A DNA stretch of 62,568 bases from Terfezia claveryi (lineage: Eukaryota > Ascomycota > Pezizomycetes > Pezizales > Pezizaceae): contig WHUX01000271.1 in assembly GCA_015179025.1 (NCBI GenBank), forward strand, positions 1-62,568, written 5' to 3'. The position numbers were made by a program, and so were the translations under genes. This document shows, one piece after another, positions 11,787 to 23,099 of this stretch; within the stretch, counting starts at the first letter, position 1, and the number at the start of each line of letters is the position of its first letter. The notes beneath the pieces are model-generated. The model saw only the letters and a program-made list of their open reading frames with translations, was not told where the DNA came from and searched no databases.

Positions 11787-12286
11787 TGTAATGAGGGCTT
11801 TAGGGGACAAGGCAACTAAGAGGTATACTAGGGTAAGGGTAGGGCTAGGGTAAGACACATGTAGGAAAGCTACATATGTAACTAGGGGAAGGCTAGGACG
11901 GAGGGCAAGGGCAAGAGGCAAGAGAGGCAGAGGGCAAAGGGCATGAGACATGTAGAAGCAGTTGTACTGCAGAGCTGTTCACAAGATAAAGGGATGCTCA
12001 AGGGAGGTGCACAAGTGCTGGGAGAGGCAAGGTCCTGAATTAGGTATACAAGATATTAGATAGGGATCCAATGATAGTACAAGGGACAGAGTCTATATAT
12101 ACATAATTCTGTTAGAGCAATAGGGAAAATAAGCTTTCCAAGACCCCTATCTCGGAAGCTAAGTAAGGTAATGATAACAATAACCCATCAACTGCAATCG
12201 TAGGTGATGACAAAGACAATAATGGTAATGACCCATTACCTTCATCGCAGGTGATGGTGAGGACAACTGAGCATACAGTTGTGACA
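11787..12286 (-). repeat. 5' LTR of Gypsy-A copy 2
   Basis: A 500-bp LTR reading leftward, from TGTCACAACTG (at 12286) to ...CATTACA (at 11787). It aligns with 1864-2681 and 34626-35222 and gives the clearest termini for this family. A TATA-like 'tatatatag' lies near 12092-12100. The sequence just inside (ctatgttggatc) is the candidate primer-binding site shared by both Gypsy-A copies. The matching 3' LTR is absent because copy 2 is truncated at LTR B2. Confidence 0.8.
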
Positions 12287-12489
12287 TATATGAACAACTT
12301 CATATCTTCTATACCTATTACCCACTTCAGTAATCTCATTGCTAATGAATATATAAGGCCTAAAACATTCATGCAGGGATATGTACTAATCTGTTATATC
12401 AGTATATACTAATCTGCCTTCCAACTAATCAACATATATTTCTTGGCTATATCAACTAACATATATTTACAGGGCTATGTAAACTAATA

Positions 12490-15115
12490 CCATTGGCAAC
12501 CTACTAGTGGTCAGCCACTGTCTTATGTCCAGTGTCTAAGACATGCAACACGCCAACCTCCTCGTCACTTCAATTGGTCCCAGTCTTGACCCCTTACAAT
12601 TATCATGGCCGCAACCTATATCAGCCGAATCACCAAAGCCTGGGCAATATCACCAATACCAATACCTCAGGAGAGATGCCGAAATATACCGAAAAAGACC
12701 TGCAGGCAGCCATGAAGCATGCTCGAGCAGAACCAGATATACCCACTATACGAATAGCTGAGCTGTATGGGGTTGAGCGGCAAACACTGCGTCGGAGGCT
12801 GCTGGGGACGCACCAAGAGAGGTCTACAGCTCATCGGGATGAGCAATTGCTCTCTCCTGGTGATGAGAAAGCAATTGCAGCCTATGTAGGAATGATGGCT
12901 GATGCAGGATTTCCATTAAATCATACCCTTTTACGGCAAATGGCGCAGGACATTGTCAATGAGCGGCAGATACCACAGCAAGGTAACGGAGGGGGTATTA
13001 CAGGCCCCCGAGAATCAAGCAGCAACCCCCGAGATCGACGGGATCAACGTATACAACGGCAAGGTGCAATTATTTCCGTTCTGCCTTCCAACAGTACCCC
13101 CGCCACCAGCACCCCCCCAATCCATATTGTTGGTGTCAACTGGGTTAACAGGTTTCTTGATCGCAACCCGGGCTTCAAGAAAGTCTATATTCGATATCAG
13201 GAGAGAGCGCGAGCAGCTGCATCCAATGACATTGAGCTGCAAGCAGATTTTCTCCGAAAACTTGCCAATCTAATACGCCGGAAAAAGATATCTCAAGAGA
13301 ATATATGGAATTGTGATGAAAAAGGTATTACTATGGGCCGAAATAGTACACGGACGATGGCTATTGTGCGTGCTAGAGGTCGAGCTACTGCAATGACTGA
13401 AGGTTCTCGTGAATTTTGCAGTGTTTTGGAGACCGTCAGTGCTGGTGGGAAGGTTATTCCACCCTTCATTGTATGGCAAGGAAAGTCCCATCGGCAATCT
13501 TACTATCCAGAAGGGGGCCTACAGGTGGAAGCTACGTTTGCAGTCTCTGAAAGCGGATATATGGATGATGAGCTGGGTTTGGGGTATATGGTTGAGCACT
13601 TTGAACCTTATACTCGGGTTGAAGGCCCTCGCTGTCTTATTGTGGATGGCCATTCTTCACATATTGCATGGAAGGTAGTGCGGTATGCACTGGATCATAA
13701 TATTCATATGATTTGCCTTCCATCAAAGTCTACTCATCTCCTGCAACCCCTTGATGTAGGTTGCTTCGGAGTCCTGCAGAGGGTGTATGAGAGAAACCTC
13801 AGTTCGTGGCTTCGACAAAACCCGCTTCAAGTTCTCTCAAAACCATCATTTCTTGAAATCCTTGAAATAACTCGAAATGAGGTTTATACTACCGATTGTC
13901 TTCTTGGAGCATGGCGAAAGTCCCGCTGCTGGCCAATCGATCGTGATTTCATTGAACCCCTCCCCTCCTACAATGTCTCAGACAGTCACGCTATCTCAGC
14001 CAATGAAATTCGAGTATCTGATACCCCTGGTCGGCTCCGTGCACTCTCCCAACGAGTTGAAGATATCATTCGGTCAAAATTAGATTCAGATGAGAAGGAG
14101 TGGGTATTTGAGCTTATTGACTTTGCTGGTGAAAAGGTTGCAAAACACAGAGATATTGCCCCTCGTGCTGACACTCTTAGCAAGCTCCGAGATGGGAAGG
14201 TACGCCGAACAAAGAAAGGAAAAAAGCGTGTTGGGGAAGCTCGAGTACTGACACACCAGTATGTCAATGATGGCATTAAAAAGGTTGCGGAGGAAGAGGC
14301 AAAAAAGCTTGCAAGGCAGCAGGCATCAGCGGAAAAGAAGCAAATTGCAGATGAGAGAAAGGCTCTACGAGATATGCTTGAGAAGCAGTGGAAAGCTGAC
14401 CTCAAGAGATATACGGAGGTTGTAATACCTGCATGGCAAGCTGAATGCGCTGACATTGATACTGCATGGGCTGCTACTAAGCAAGCTACTGGTAAGAAGC
14501 GGTCTACCGGTATGAAAAGACCACCATACCCTCCTCGGCCAAAGCGACCTTTAAAGCCCAAAGGGAGGGATATTGCAGGTGGTGATCTTTCTATAGTGGT
14601 TGAGAATGAAGCAGAGGAGGAGGCTGAAGCGGAGGCTGATGGGGTTGACCGACGGGTTGATGAGGACATTGATGAGGAGGATTTGGTAGATTCAATGAGA
14701 AATCTCGAAATTGATCATTTTGCTGCGGTTAGTGCCCCTACCAATTATACTGCCATTCAATCATATCACACCCTTCCTTTTCCAAATTAATCTAACATCG
14801 ATTTAGATGCATGGTTAAGACCTCCGTGGAGTTATGAGCTCATTGGCATGATATTTATGATATAGGGTTGGAAGGAAGGAGGGGGGGGGGGTCACGGGGT
14901 AGATATATTAGAATGGATAGGTTCTGCATATCTGGTTGATTTTGGTAGAATATAAGGGTAACCATGTTGTAGAGCGTGATTGTTTCCATAATTGTAGATA
15001 GAACTTGCAACAGCTGCGTTAGGTATATCATATGGTTCGCCTCGGAGGGGGCTTGCAGGGGTGCTTGCAGGGATGGACATAAGACAGTGGCTGACCACTA
15101 GTAGGTTGCCAATGG
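12490..15115 (+). mobile_element. P1: intact pogo/Fot1-like DNA transposon
   Basis: A 2626-bp element with identical 42-bp terminal inverted repeats at 12490-12531 and 15074-15115 (outer bases CCATTGGCAACC). TA is present on each side (12488-12489 and 15116-15117), the expected pogo-type target duplication. It contains one long open transposase frame. A run of 12 G lies at about 14879-14890, downstream of the gene. Identical TIRs, an open frame and little RIP-like damage set it apart from every other element here and point to a recent arrival. Confidence 0.93.
12676..14790 (+). CDS. P1 transposase, pogo/Fot1 family (DDE)
   Basis: Predicted 704-aa transposase that would bind the element's TIRs and cut and paste it into TA sites. 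From the chosen ATG at 12676 it has an N-terminal helix-turn-helix (residues about 5-45, IRIAELYGVERQTLRRR), a second CENP-B-like DNA-binding part (about 60-175, VNWVNRFLDRNPGFKK) and a DDE_1 core. Visible catalytic aspartates are D214 (WNCDEKG), D324 (LIVDGHSSH) and D360 (LLQPLDVG), with 35 residues between the last two. A charged lysine/alanine-rich coiled-coil (about 530-610) and an acidic tail follow. The frame is open upstream to 12532 but has no earlier in-frame ATG. Residues 101-148 are low-complexity and could hide an unrecognised intron. No stop or frameshift is seen, so it may be functional. Confidence 0.92.
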   Translation: MPKYTEKDLQAAMKHARAEPDIPTIRIAELYGVERQTLRRRLLGTHQERSTAHRDEQLLSPGDEKAIAAYVGMMADAGFPLNHTLLRQMAQDIVNERQIPQQGNGGGITGPRESSSNPRDRRDQRIQRQGAIISVLPSNSTPATSTPPIHIVGVNWVNRFLDRNPGFKKVYIRYQERARAAASNDIELQADFLRKLANLIRRKKISQENIWNCDEKGITMGRNSTRTMAIVRARGRATAMTEGSREFCSVLETVSAGGKVIPPFIVWQGKSHRQSYYPEGGLQVEATFAVSESGYMDDELGLGYMVEHFEPYTRVEGPRCLIVDGHSSHIAWKVVRYALDHNIHMICLPSKSTHLLQPLDVGCFGVLQRVYERNLSSWLRQNPLQVLSKPSFLEILEITRNEVYTTDCLLGAWRKSRCWPIDRDFIEPLPSYNVSDSHAISANEIRVSDTPGRLRALSQRVEDIIRSKLDSDEKEWVFELIDFAGEKVAKHRDIAPRADTLSKLRDGKVRRTKKGKKRVGEARVLTHQYVNDGIKKVAEEEAKKLARQQASAEKKQIADERKALRDMLEKQWKADLKRYTEVVIPAWQAECADIDTAWAATKQATGKKRSTGMKRPPYPPRPKRPLKPKGRDIAGGDLSIVVENEAEEEAEAEADGVDRRVDEDIDEEDLVDSMRNLEIDHFAAVSAPTNYTAIQSYHTLPFPN

Positions 15116-15217
15116 TATAATACAAGAGCATATGCGCCACCTCTTTTTATGAGTATGATATATAACTCAACCAGCCAGCTCTCAGCAGAAGGTCAAGTAG
15201 GCAGTGCTGAGTTTAGG

Positions 15218-15973
15218 ACTCTCTTAGTGTACTCTTGAGATATTACCAACTATATGTACAGACATAGCTAAGTATGTAAACTCACTACTAAACTTGTGAA
15301 CTTTAGGCTAATTACTCTTAAAACTTTGCAAATGTACTGTTGAGATATCTCTATCTATATGTATAGATATAGCTAGATATATGAACTCACCAGCAAATTT
15401 GCAAACTCTAAGTTAATTGCTTTTAGGACTCTATAAATATACTGTTGAGATATCTCTATCTATATGTATAGACATAGCTAAGTATGTGAACTCGCCAGCA
15501 AATCTATGAACTCTAGACTAATTACTCTTAGAATTCTGTAAATATAGTGTTGAGTTATTTCTATCTATATATATAGATATAGCTAGGTATGTGAACTTGC
15601 CAGCAGACCTACAAACTCTAGGCTAATTTCTCTTAGGACTCCACAAATACACTATCAAGATATCCCCATCTATATTCATAGATATAGCTCAGTATGTAAA
15701 CTTACTAGTAAATCTACAAACTTTATATGCATATATAGTTAATTGCTCTTAAGACTTTACAAATACACTCTTGTAATATTTCTAACTATATATACAAATA
15801 TAGCTAGGTATGTAAACTCGCCAGCAGACCCATAAACTCTAGGCTAATTGCTCTTAGGACTTTACAAATCCACTGTCAAGATATACCTATCTATATGTAC
15901 ACACATAGCTAGATATATGAATTCACCAGTAAATCTACTGACTTTATAGGATCATATAGCTAATTGCTCTAGT
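15218..15973. repeat. 105-bp satellite, about seven units
   Basis: The block 'gagatat' and its variants recurs at 15237, 15342, 15447, 15552, 15657, 15773 and 15878, so the period is 105 bp. One unit (15657-15773) carries an 11-bp insertion (atgcatatata-like). Each unit contains 'tctatctatatgta', 'agctaagtatgtgaact', 'gccagcaaatct' and 'aggctaattgctctta'. Units differ mainly by transitions. No reading frame runs through it. It begins about 100 bp beyond the right end of P1. Confidence 0.85.
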
Positions 15974-16589
15974 ACTAGGCATTGTTCATAGCAGTGAATG
16001 ACTATATTAGCCAGCAATTGAGCAGCTCTAGCTATATGCAGTCTTGCAATATTAATGTTCTACTGCTAATAGCTATATGGATATTATTAGATTAAAGTAG
16101 GGTGATAATGACTTTACAAATAGCTCAGATCAGGAAACTGCTGGAATTTTGGAAGGCAGGTATGCAGGATGAGTTCAAGTAGGATATATAAGGAAATGGT
16201 TCATTGAAAGTATATCAATAGCTTAGCTATGTATATAGCAAGTGAAATATATAGAATTCTAAAATTTATAGCTTTTATGTCATGCTATTGCCTAGCTACT
16301 ATCACTTTAATACTCTGAGTACACCTAGTAGTTTGCCTGTCAGGTAGTTGTGCCTAGAGCATACTCTACACTCTTATAGCATTTGAATGTTATATGATTT
16401 TGTATTGGTACTATAGGGTAGGGAAAGGAAACAATATGAGGGAGTAGATATATAAGACATATACCTAAGTGGCACTTTAGCAGACATGGCGCTAGGGTAG
16501 TGCCTTGCAAGATATGACACTATAGTGACTTAAGGGCTGAGGTGCCTAGAGCAAGCAGGTAGAAGAGAGCAATTGTTAAGGTACCTGGT
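15974..16589. other. AT-rich spacer, no gene seen
   Basis: Between the satellite and the integrase relic. No open frame of note and no clear repeat were seen. A short stretch near 16590-16625 (tagtattacagcataagaaaat) resembles 34000-34020, so the last part may already belong to the Gypsy-A element that follows. Confidence 0.4.
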
Positions 16590-17540
16590 AATAGTATTAC
16601 AGCATAAGAAAATTGTTCTTGATGCATACCAATAGACAACAGAGTATGCTTGAGGCTGATCAAGGAGTACCATGATCCCTTAGCCATAGGTTACCCTAGA
16701 GTAGTTAAGACATTAGAACTGCTTGCTAGGTAATATATATAGATAGACTAGTGGAAGGAGGTAGAATAGTATATACAGAATTGCTATATCTGTAAGTTTA
16801 TGAAATCTACTCATCATGCTCTGTATGGGACCCTAAAGCCCTTAGAGATCTCGGATCAGTTCTAGCAACACCTAACTATAGACTTCATAACTGGGTTGCC
16901 AGAGGACTCAAGATTCTACACTATCCTGATGGTGGTGGATTGGCTAATAAAAATAAGGTATGTAATACCTTGCCAAGATACTTCCTCTACCCTAGAGCTA
17001 GCCAATCTCTACCTTACCAACATGTTCCAGTATCATGGCTTCTCCAAATCTATTGTATCTAACCAAGAGCCTCAGTTTACCTCAGAATTCTAGAAAGCAT
17101 TCTACAAGCTTTTGGGAATTAAGATAAGCCTTTTGATAGCTTACTACCTCTAGACTGATGGCCAGTCAGAAAGGATGAATACTATCATAGAACAATATCT
17201 ATGGGCCTATGTCAACCACCAGCAGAATAATTGAGAGTTCTTATTAGTAACTTGTAAGTTCACTACAAACAACTAGTTTTCAAAGTCCTTGAAAACCTCT
17301 CCCTTCCTAGCCAATTACAGTTAGTACCTATAATTCGTAGATGCCATAGTACCCCTGCAGAGAATCTACCCCTCAGCCAAGGAGTTCAGAGCTGGAATTG
17401 TGGAGCTCCACTCTACTCTAAAAGCTGAGCTGGGATATATACAAGGTAAGTAAGACAAGTATACCAAAGGATCATGATTACTAGCCCCTAAGTATCAGCT
17501 AGGAGATAAGGTGTAGCTCTCCACATCAGGAACGATGGTA
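16590..17540 (+). pseudogene. Gypsy integrase relic (Gypsy-A type)
   Basis: Rightward remains of a Ty3/gypsy integrase. Visible in order: a zinc-binding HHCC part (HDPLAIGYPRVVKTLELLA, then NCYICK), the catalytic core start (HLTIDFITGLPEDSRFYTI), the second catalytic position (SNQEPQFTSEF, with N where a D is expected) and the third (TDGQSERMNTIIEQYL). It continues to a YQLGDKV block near 17490-17510 and then ends. At least six in-frame stops are present. It stops close to where the fragment at 34000 begins, so the two are complementary pieces of the same protein type. Confidence 0.78.
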
Positions 17541-18317
17541 GAATACCTTGTATATTCTCACACCTTTTAAGTCACAAAGGTATTCTACAGTTGTGGAGGC
17601 AAACACTCACAGGTTCATCCGCAATATGAATACTCGCAGGCTTGCAACGTAACGCCTTATTTGCATCATGACGGGGATTAATAGGCTTACATGGACACTG
17701 GGTCCTGAACCTCAAGTCCTGAGGTTATATTATTGAAAACTGCTCAGGGGGTATATCATTATACCCTGCCTAGTTGTCTCTCTTATGTCCCTGCCTAGAT
17801 GCTGATCATCCTCTATCCACTTATTTTCTTTTGTGAAGTCACCTTGCCGACGGACTCTAAAGGGTCATGTGCCGACCCTAGGGATCCGTTGATCACTGCT
17901 TCCTGGCGCTAGCCCCATCGAACAGGGCCACCCGTCGATTACAAGCCTTCTGCACCCTCTAACATCGGCAATCATAAGAAAACCCGAGGCTAATTGCACT
18001 TTATATTCTGTAGCCTAATTATTCACATACATCTGTTGATCCCAGCAGTTTCATTACTAGGTTAACCCTTTTTCTGTTGGATCCTTATTCTATTTCTGTG
18101 ATTCTGTACCCCTAACTATGTAACTAAGACAAATAAATTCTAACATCCACAAGCCCTCCGAAAACTAATATATCCCCTAAACTTGTTCTTTAACAAAACT
18201 CCCTCCTCAACTACAAACCAATACTAAAATAACTTAACATCCAAAGCGACACCTCTACAAATATCTACAGACCTATCCATTCAGAATTTCTCCATTATCG
18301 TCCGCAATCTCTAAATA
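17541..18317. other. Unassigned repeat-derived DNA
   Basis: No gene recognised. A purine-rich 'ctcagggggtata' near 17737-17749 could be an old polypurine tract. The block at 17840-17960 is richer in GC than its surroundings but has no readable frame. This is probably decayed LTR material. Confidence 0.3.
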
Positions 18318-19628
18318 TTGAGCCCATCAGTGTCCTACAAGTTATCTTCTGTGTCCTTATCATCCTGTTCATCCTACTATCCTCTTCATCCTCACCATCC
18401 TTATCTGAATCCTCTGCATTCAATTCCTATCCAATTCGTCCTGCATGTCATTAAAGTTACTGTGCCCACTCTGCTCTTGGAGATCATCATCTCAACATCA
18501 CCATTAGCGAAGATGGTTGGCAATCCTGCGTTGATATTTTCAGGTATTGCTGATTTATCTGGTTCCATCAGTGAACCCTTATCGAAATATCTGGAGGGGA
18601 TTATGCTTCCTTTCTCCACCTCTTGAAGATCTGCAGCTAGCTTCTTAGTGTATTATGCGAGTTCTCTAGGCCTCACTCCGTATACCTCTACTCGCTACTA
18701 TCATACCACCTTACTGTGCAGTTAACACAGTTTTGCTATCTCCAGCCAAATGATTTTCAACAATGTTTGCTCCATTATTGTTGTCAAAATGTTCGACTGA
18801 TCTAGCATCCTATTAAAATCAACTGTCATACTGTTAGTATCACTCATAGGACATTGAAGATTCTTTACTTACCACTAGCTTTTTTGTAGTTAAAAAAGTC
18901 ACCATCTTTGAACATCCCTATCTCATATGTTTGCAGGGCGTGCTGCAGAGTAGCAAATATCAGGCACATAAAGGGGCCACTAATTCAGGCCATAAAGTCA
19001 GCATCTCTGTTTCCAAGTTTTTTTGTACCATCAAAATAGTTCATATGTATAAAGTCCACTGCTTTACTTGCTCTAAACCACTGACCCTACCCCTGTCCAT
19101 ATTAACATCCTTGTTAATGTCCAACCGTACTCGAATCATCTCTCATACACATACCATACGTTTCTCCCTTTGGTATATAAACCTATCCTTATTCAATAAC
19201 CAGCTTATATGTTTGTGAATATATTCTGGACTGCAATTTTGATTAAATCTATACAGCCTAGCAATATGACGTTTCACTTCATAAACTAAATGCGACCTCG
19301 TCCTCGACTGGATGCTTCGAAGCTATTATCAGACTATCAGCATATGCTATAAGATATCCGATATACTACCCACATATGAATCAATTCTACTTGTCTACTC
19401 TTCATCAACACTACACTCTACCTCTACTACTTTCCATGCTGCTACTAACATAGATTCTATACCTTTAGCATCTGGCAATGGATTTTCGAAGAAAGTTACC
19501 CTCTCGATTCTCTTGGCTGCAATCATTACCACTGTCTTGGTAATTCCCTCAAATTACATGAAACTGCAATTTCTAGGTGCACTTTGCCTTGAACCTTTCA
19601 TTCGTGGTTTTGGTGCCTAGATACCCTC
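18318..19628 (-). pseudogene. Unrecognised coding relic, first part
   Basis: Read leftward, 18935-19040 gives a protein-like stretch (LGNRDADFMA, a stop, ISGPFMCLIFATLQHALQTY, then EIGMFKDGDFFNYKK) ending at what looks like a splice donor (GTAAGT, near 18870). A second open piece at 18401-18619 lacks any familiar motif. Acidic and serine-rich codons lie near 18330-18420. I do not recognise the family. LTR B3 is inserted at 19629, and similar-looking leftward coding remains continue beyond it, so both sides may be one element or gene. Confidence 0.35.
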
Positions 19629-21089
19629 TGTCATGGGGGCCCTATTGACTGATAGCACTCTTGCAACTATTAGGACGGCCGTAATTTGCTGCCGCAACGA
19701 TATCTATTCCGCAACACAGAATATCAATTCTATAGCAGTAAAGTTCAATCCAACTACAGTCCCTCACGACGGATCTTATTTCGCAACACAAAATAAATCC
19801 TATGTCACTTGAACATAAGGTTAACTCAAGACTTAGAACTTTGTAGGCTTCGTGTACTCAAGGTGCTCTTGCTTTCGAATAGTCGTTGGTGGTAGAATAA
19901 ATTCAACTGGAACTACTTGCACTATTTATATCCCGCAGTATTTATAGATATTCTTATAATAAAAATATTTTATAAAACGCGGGCCTACCTGTCACCTTGG
20001 AATTTCTTCCTAAGTGTTATGCCATCCATACCTTTATTAATGCAGTTGCTATCTACACTCATTGTTACAGGTTACTAAGCCGAATGTAGAGAATATTCCC
20101 ATGTCTGCATGTTATACGTACTTTGCTTATAGCTCGCTTATCCCATTAAAGAATTCTTATCCGAGACAACTAAATTCAATTTCAGATACGTTACCAATCC
20201 TCGATACTATCGAATTACTATCCGACAATATCCAAAGGTATCTAATTATGTTTCCGGCAATATTCACTTAATAGTGTCTAGTGTCTATTGAAAATAATTT
20301 TCAACTGCACATAACTCCATGAATAGAGAACCGTGGGTCACAAGTAGATTACCATTGGAAAGATATCAACGCATAGAAGATTATAGAATCTTAGTTTATC
20401 TCGATACCCAAATTATTCATGGAGTTATTACCAATAATAAGTAAACCTTCTCGTGGACCTATATGACTATATTAAAAGTCTTATATCTCCATGAGTTTAA
20501 CTCCGATCATAAAAAGGATTGTAGAAATAGAATCAGGACGAAGAGTAGGCCTAGATAGAACCTTGAAACATTAAATTCGGAGAACTTTATGTTTTGGCCC
20601 TACCTTTGGCCTCTATTCTGGGCGCACTCCCTTATAGTATCACCGGACGCACTTTGGTCTAAAGTGCGCCCTCATGGCTTCATTTTTTTATTTATTTTTA
20701 CCGAATTATTTTCCTGCAGTTCAGGGTAATAATTCAATATTCAGGGTAACGCCAAGACTTCAGAGTAACAGCTAATATAGCTAGCATATATATGCATATA
20801 GTCAGCATATTAATCTGAGTATAACTATTGAACCGTTAATCGGATTCTTATGAAACTTGAACCGTAGCTCCCTCAAGGGTTTATGGACGTTCCATAAGGG
20901 TCTTAACTATCTAGGATGATTATAAACCACTCCGAGGTTCATACCTGTTTCACATACTTAACTCTGTAGATAAGTATTAGAAACATTTGCACCACACTGC
21001 TAAGAGTGTACCTAGAGTTCATGTAGATTCTAGGGTCGTTCTATAAAGGCCCAAGTACCTTTAGTAAGGTTGGATGTCATCCCATGACA
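19629..21089 (-). mobile_element. Solo LTR B3 (LTR-B family)
   Basis: A 1461-bp LTR-B copy with slightly decayed ends (TGTCATGGGG ... CCCATGACA). It is flanked by the perfect 5-bp direct repeat CCCTC (19624-19628 and 21090-21094). No internal region is present. It interrupts an unrecognised leftward coding relic. Confidence 0.9.
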
Positions 21090-22750
21090 CCCTCATCATT
21101 CTCTGCTGCAAATGTTGTACTATCAACCTCTAGAGAAGTTGGTTCATTAAGGATGTCAAAGGGTGAATTTATACCTTTACTACTAGACTGTAACCATGCT
21201 GCGGCCAGAGGTGATGACGCTTGACTTTCCTGCTGAATAACATTATATGCGGATTTGAATTTTTACTAATATATCTGTGCAGATAGGACATAGGTGCATA
21301 TATGTCTAGTGGTGCCCTTGTTACATTCATCTTTGCAGATACCTTTGATGGTCCTCCAATAGATCTTGAACAACCATCAACACTTCGTTGGAGTATCTAC
21401 CAAACACCAGTATAATATCAGTATTGTCACTACTGTATCACAATTCTTACCTCTAGAAAATTGATTCTAGCCTGGAAAGTTAGGGGAATCTACTCCCAAT
21501 CCGTTAAATATATAAATAGGTGCGTTTAACAAAAGACATTGACCCACTGGACTACTATTCTTAACAGAATTTTACGAGCCTGTGTCAGACATTAACAGTC
21601 TGTCGGAAGACTTCAAAGGTTTATTCCCTAGTACTGTACTACGTTACTTAGTTCTCCCTTCCTTTAGGTCAGTATTGTTAGCATCTCTCTTTAGAGGGTT
21701 TGCCCTCTCTTTCCCTTTGCTTTGGGTGCTTTTCTTGCTATTGCATATCTTCATAGTTTCGTATTGAGAGTTCCTCTAGTTGGTTGCGTCCATCATTGGA
21801 ACAAACATGTGAGCCTCTTTAAGTATTCATTACCCCTCCTAATGCTTACTAAGACGTTGAATTGATAATGGGGGATTGTCATAATCCGAACTAGAAACAT
21901 ATGATACACAAACTGGATTGACGAAATACAAGAAATTCCAATGACAACGTTTAACTGCTCAATACAAAAAATCCCAAAAAATACAACTATTACTGAATCT
22001 GAAACCAAGCAACAACAAAAGAGGAAAAAACTTGCACAAAAAGCCCGAACCTCCTCCAAATATAAACGATAATAAAACATTCAGCCCAATAAAATCTTAG
22101 AAACCTACCAACAGTGAGAAAAAATATGTAAAAAGGTTTCACAATAAGCCGGAGTCCTATCCAAAACCAAAAAAAAAACAAAAAAAAAAAAAAAAAATGC
22201 CTACTCACGCTATATTGCAGACACTAACTATCCACTATCTAGTCATCCTCTAACTCCTCGGAGTCATCATCTGTGCTCTGAGCATCTTCATACTCATCAT
22301 CTTCGTCTACCAGCAATTGGGATATCATAAGTGGCGTCATCAAATAGCCCCTTAATCTCCTCCACCTTCTTCCTTGAGGTAGCATCATTGGATGGAGATT
22401 TTCGAGGGACATGTTGGTTGGTCAGTCTTAAGGCCTTATATAAAGAACAAGATAGCTTAATGGACCCTTTTGGGGGACTTGGTAGAAAAGTTTTGAAAAT
22501 GGCGAAACTAGTTCTTTAAAGATATTGCACCTTGTAGGTGCTCCTTGTTACTCTCCCAGTTCCAAGGGGGGCCCCTACCAACCTAGTATTATGCTCTGAG
22601 GGTCCAGTATGTGTAGAAGCCTTCGCCATAGATCTTCAGGATGCTTGCGCTGGCCTTTTGTCCTTGTCAACCAATTAGTCCTTGGATATAGCCTTTCCTT
22701 TACCTTTGTCCACGAGTTTTGCTAGTCCTTTGTATAGAGCCTTTGAGAAT
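21090..22750 (-). pseudogene. Unrecognised coding relic, second part
   Basis: Read leftward from about 22750, open stretches are rich in lysine and serine (FSKALYKGLAKLVDKGKGKA, then GAPLGTGRVTRSTYKVQ, then SRKKVEEIKGLFDDATYDIP), followed in a shifted frame by an acidic tail (DEDDEYEDAQSTDDDSEELE, near 22250-22310). Stops and frame changes show decay. An A-run at 22169-22197 lies inside. A purine tract followed by TGTCATAATCC at about 21870-21887 could instead mark a rightward LTR start. No family is recognised. Confidence 0.3.
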
Positions 22751-23099
22751 TTACAATTTGATTTTGTCAGTACAAATGGATACAGAGCAGAGTAGTGATG
22801 AAGATAGATTATTAATTTTACTAACCTTTGCTCTTTTATTCTCTAGTTCCGTCAGACTCTCACTGCTACTTGCGATTCTGCACTTAGGTCTTTTCGTATG
22901 CATAACTTACTCTAGATTTTGGTTGTCCTGAGAATCTTCCTCAGGGGGTTCCAATTCACATTGAATATCTATGAGATATTTTTCTCTATGTCATCTGAAA
23001 AGCCAATGTACGTGCTCATTTTTGAGCAGTTTTTGGTACTGTATATGATAAGGAAGTAGATCACAATAGGGAAGTGGATCACTTTCAGCTAAATACATG

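Noticed and set aside
12532..12675. N-terminal 48-residue extension of the P1 transposase
   Set aside because: The frame is open but starts at GTG with no in-frame ATG, which is not expected in a fungal nuclear gene; the ATG at 12676 precedes the conserved domain.
13986..14669. Minus-strand 227-codon open frame
   Set aside because: Serine/phenylalanine-rich shadow of the lysine/glutamate-rich transposase tail on the other strand; no motif.
15218..15973. CRISPR array
   Set aside because: The units are contiguous with no constant-repeat/variable-spacer structure, and the organism is eukaryotic.
21870..22200. Rightward LTR starting TGTCATAATCC after a purine tract
   Set aside because: Only one candidate end is visible, with no partner, no target repeat and no nearby rightward integrase.
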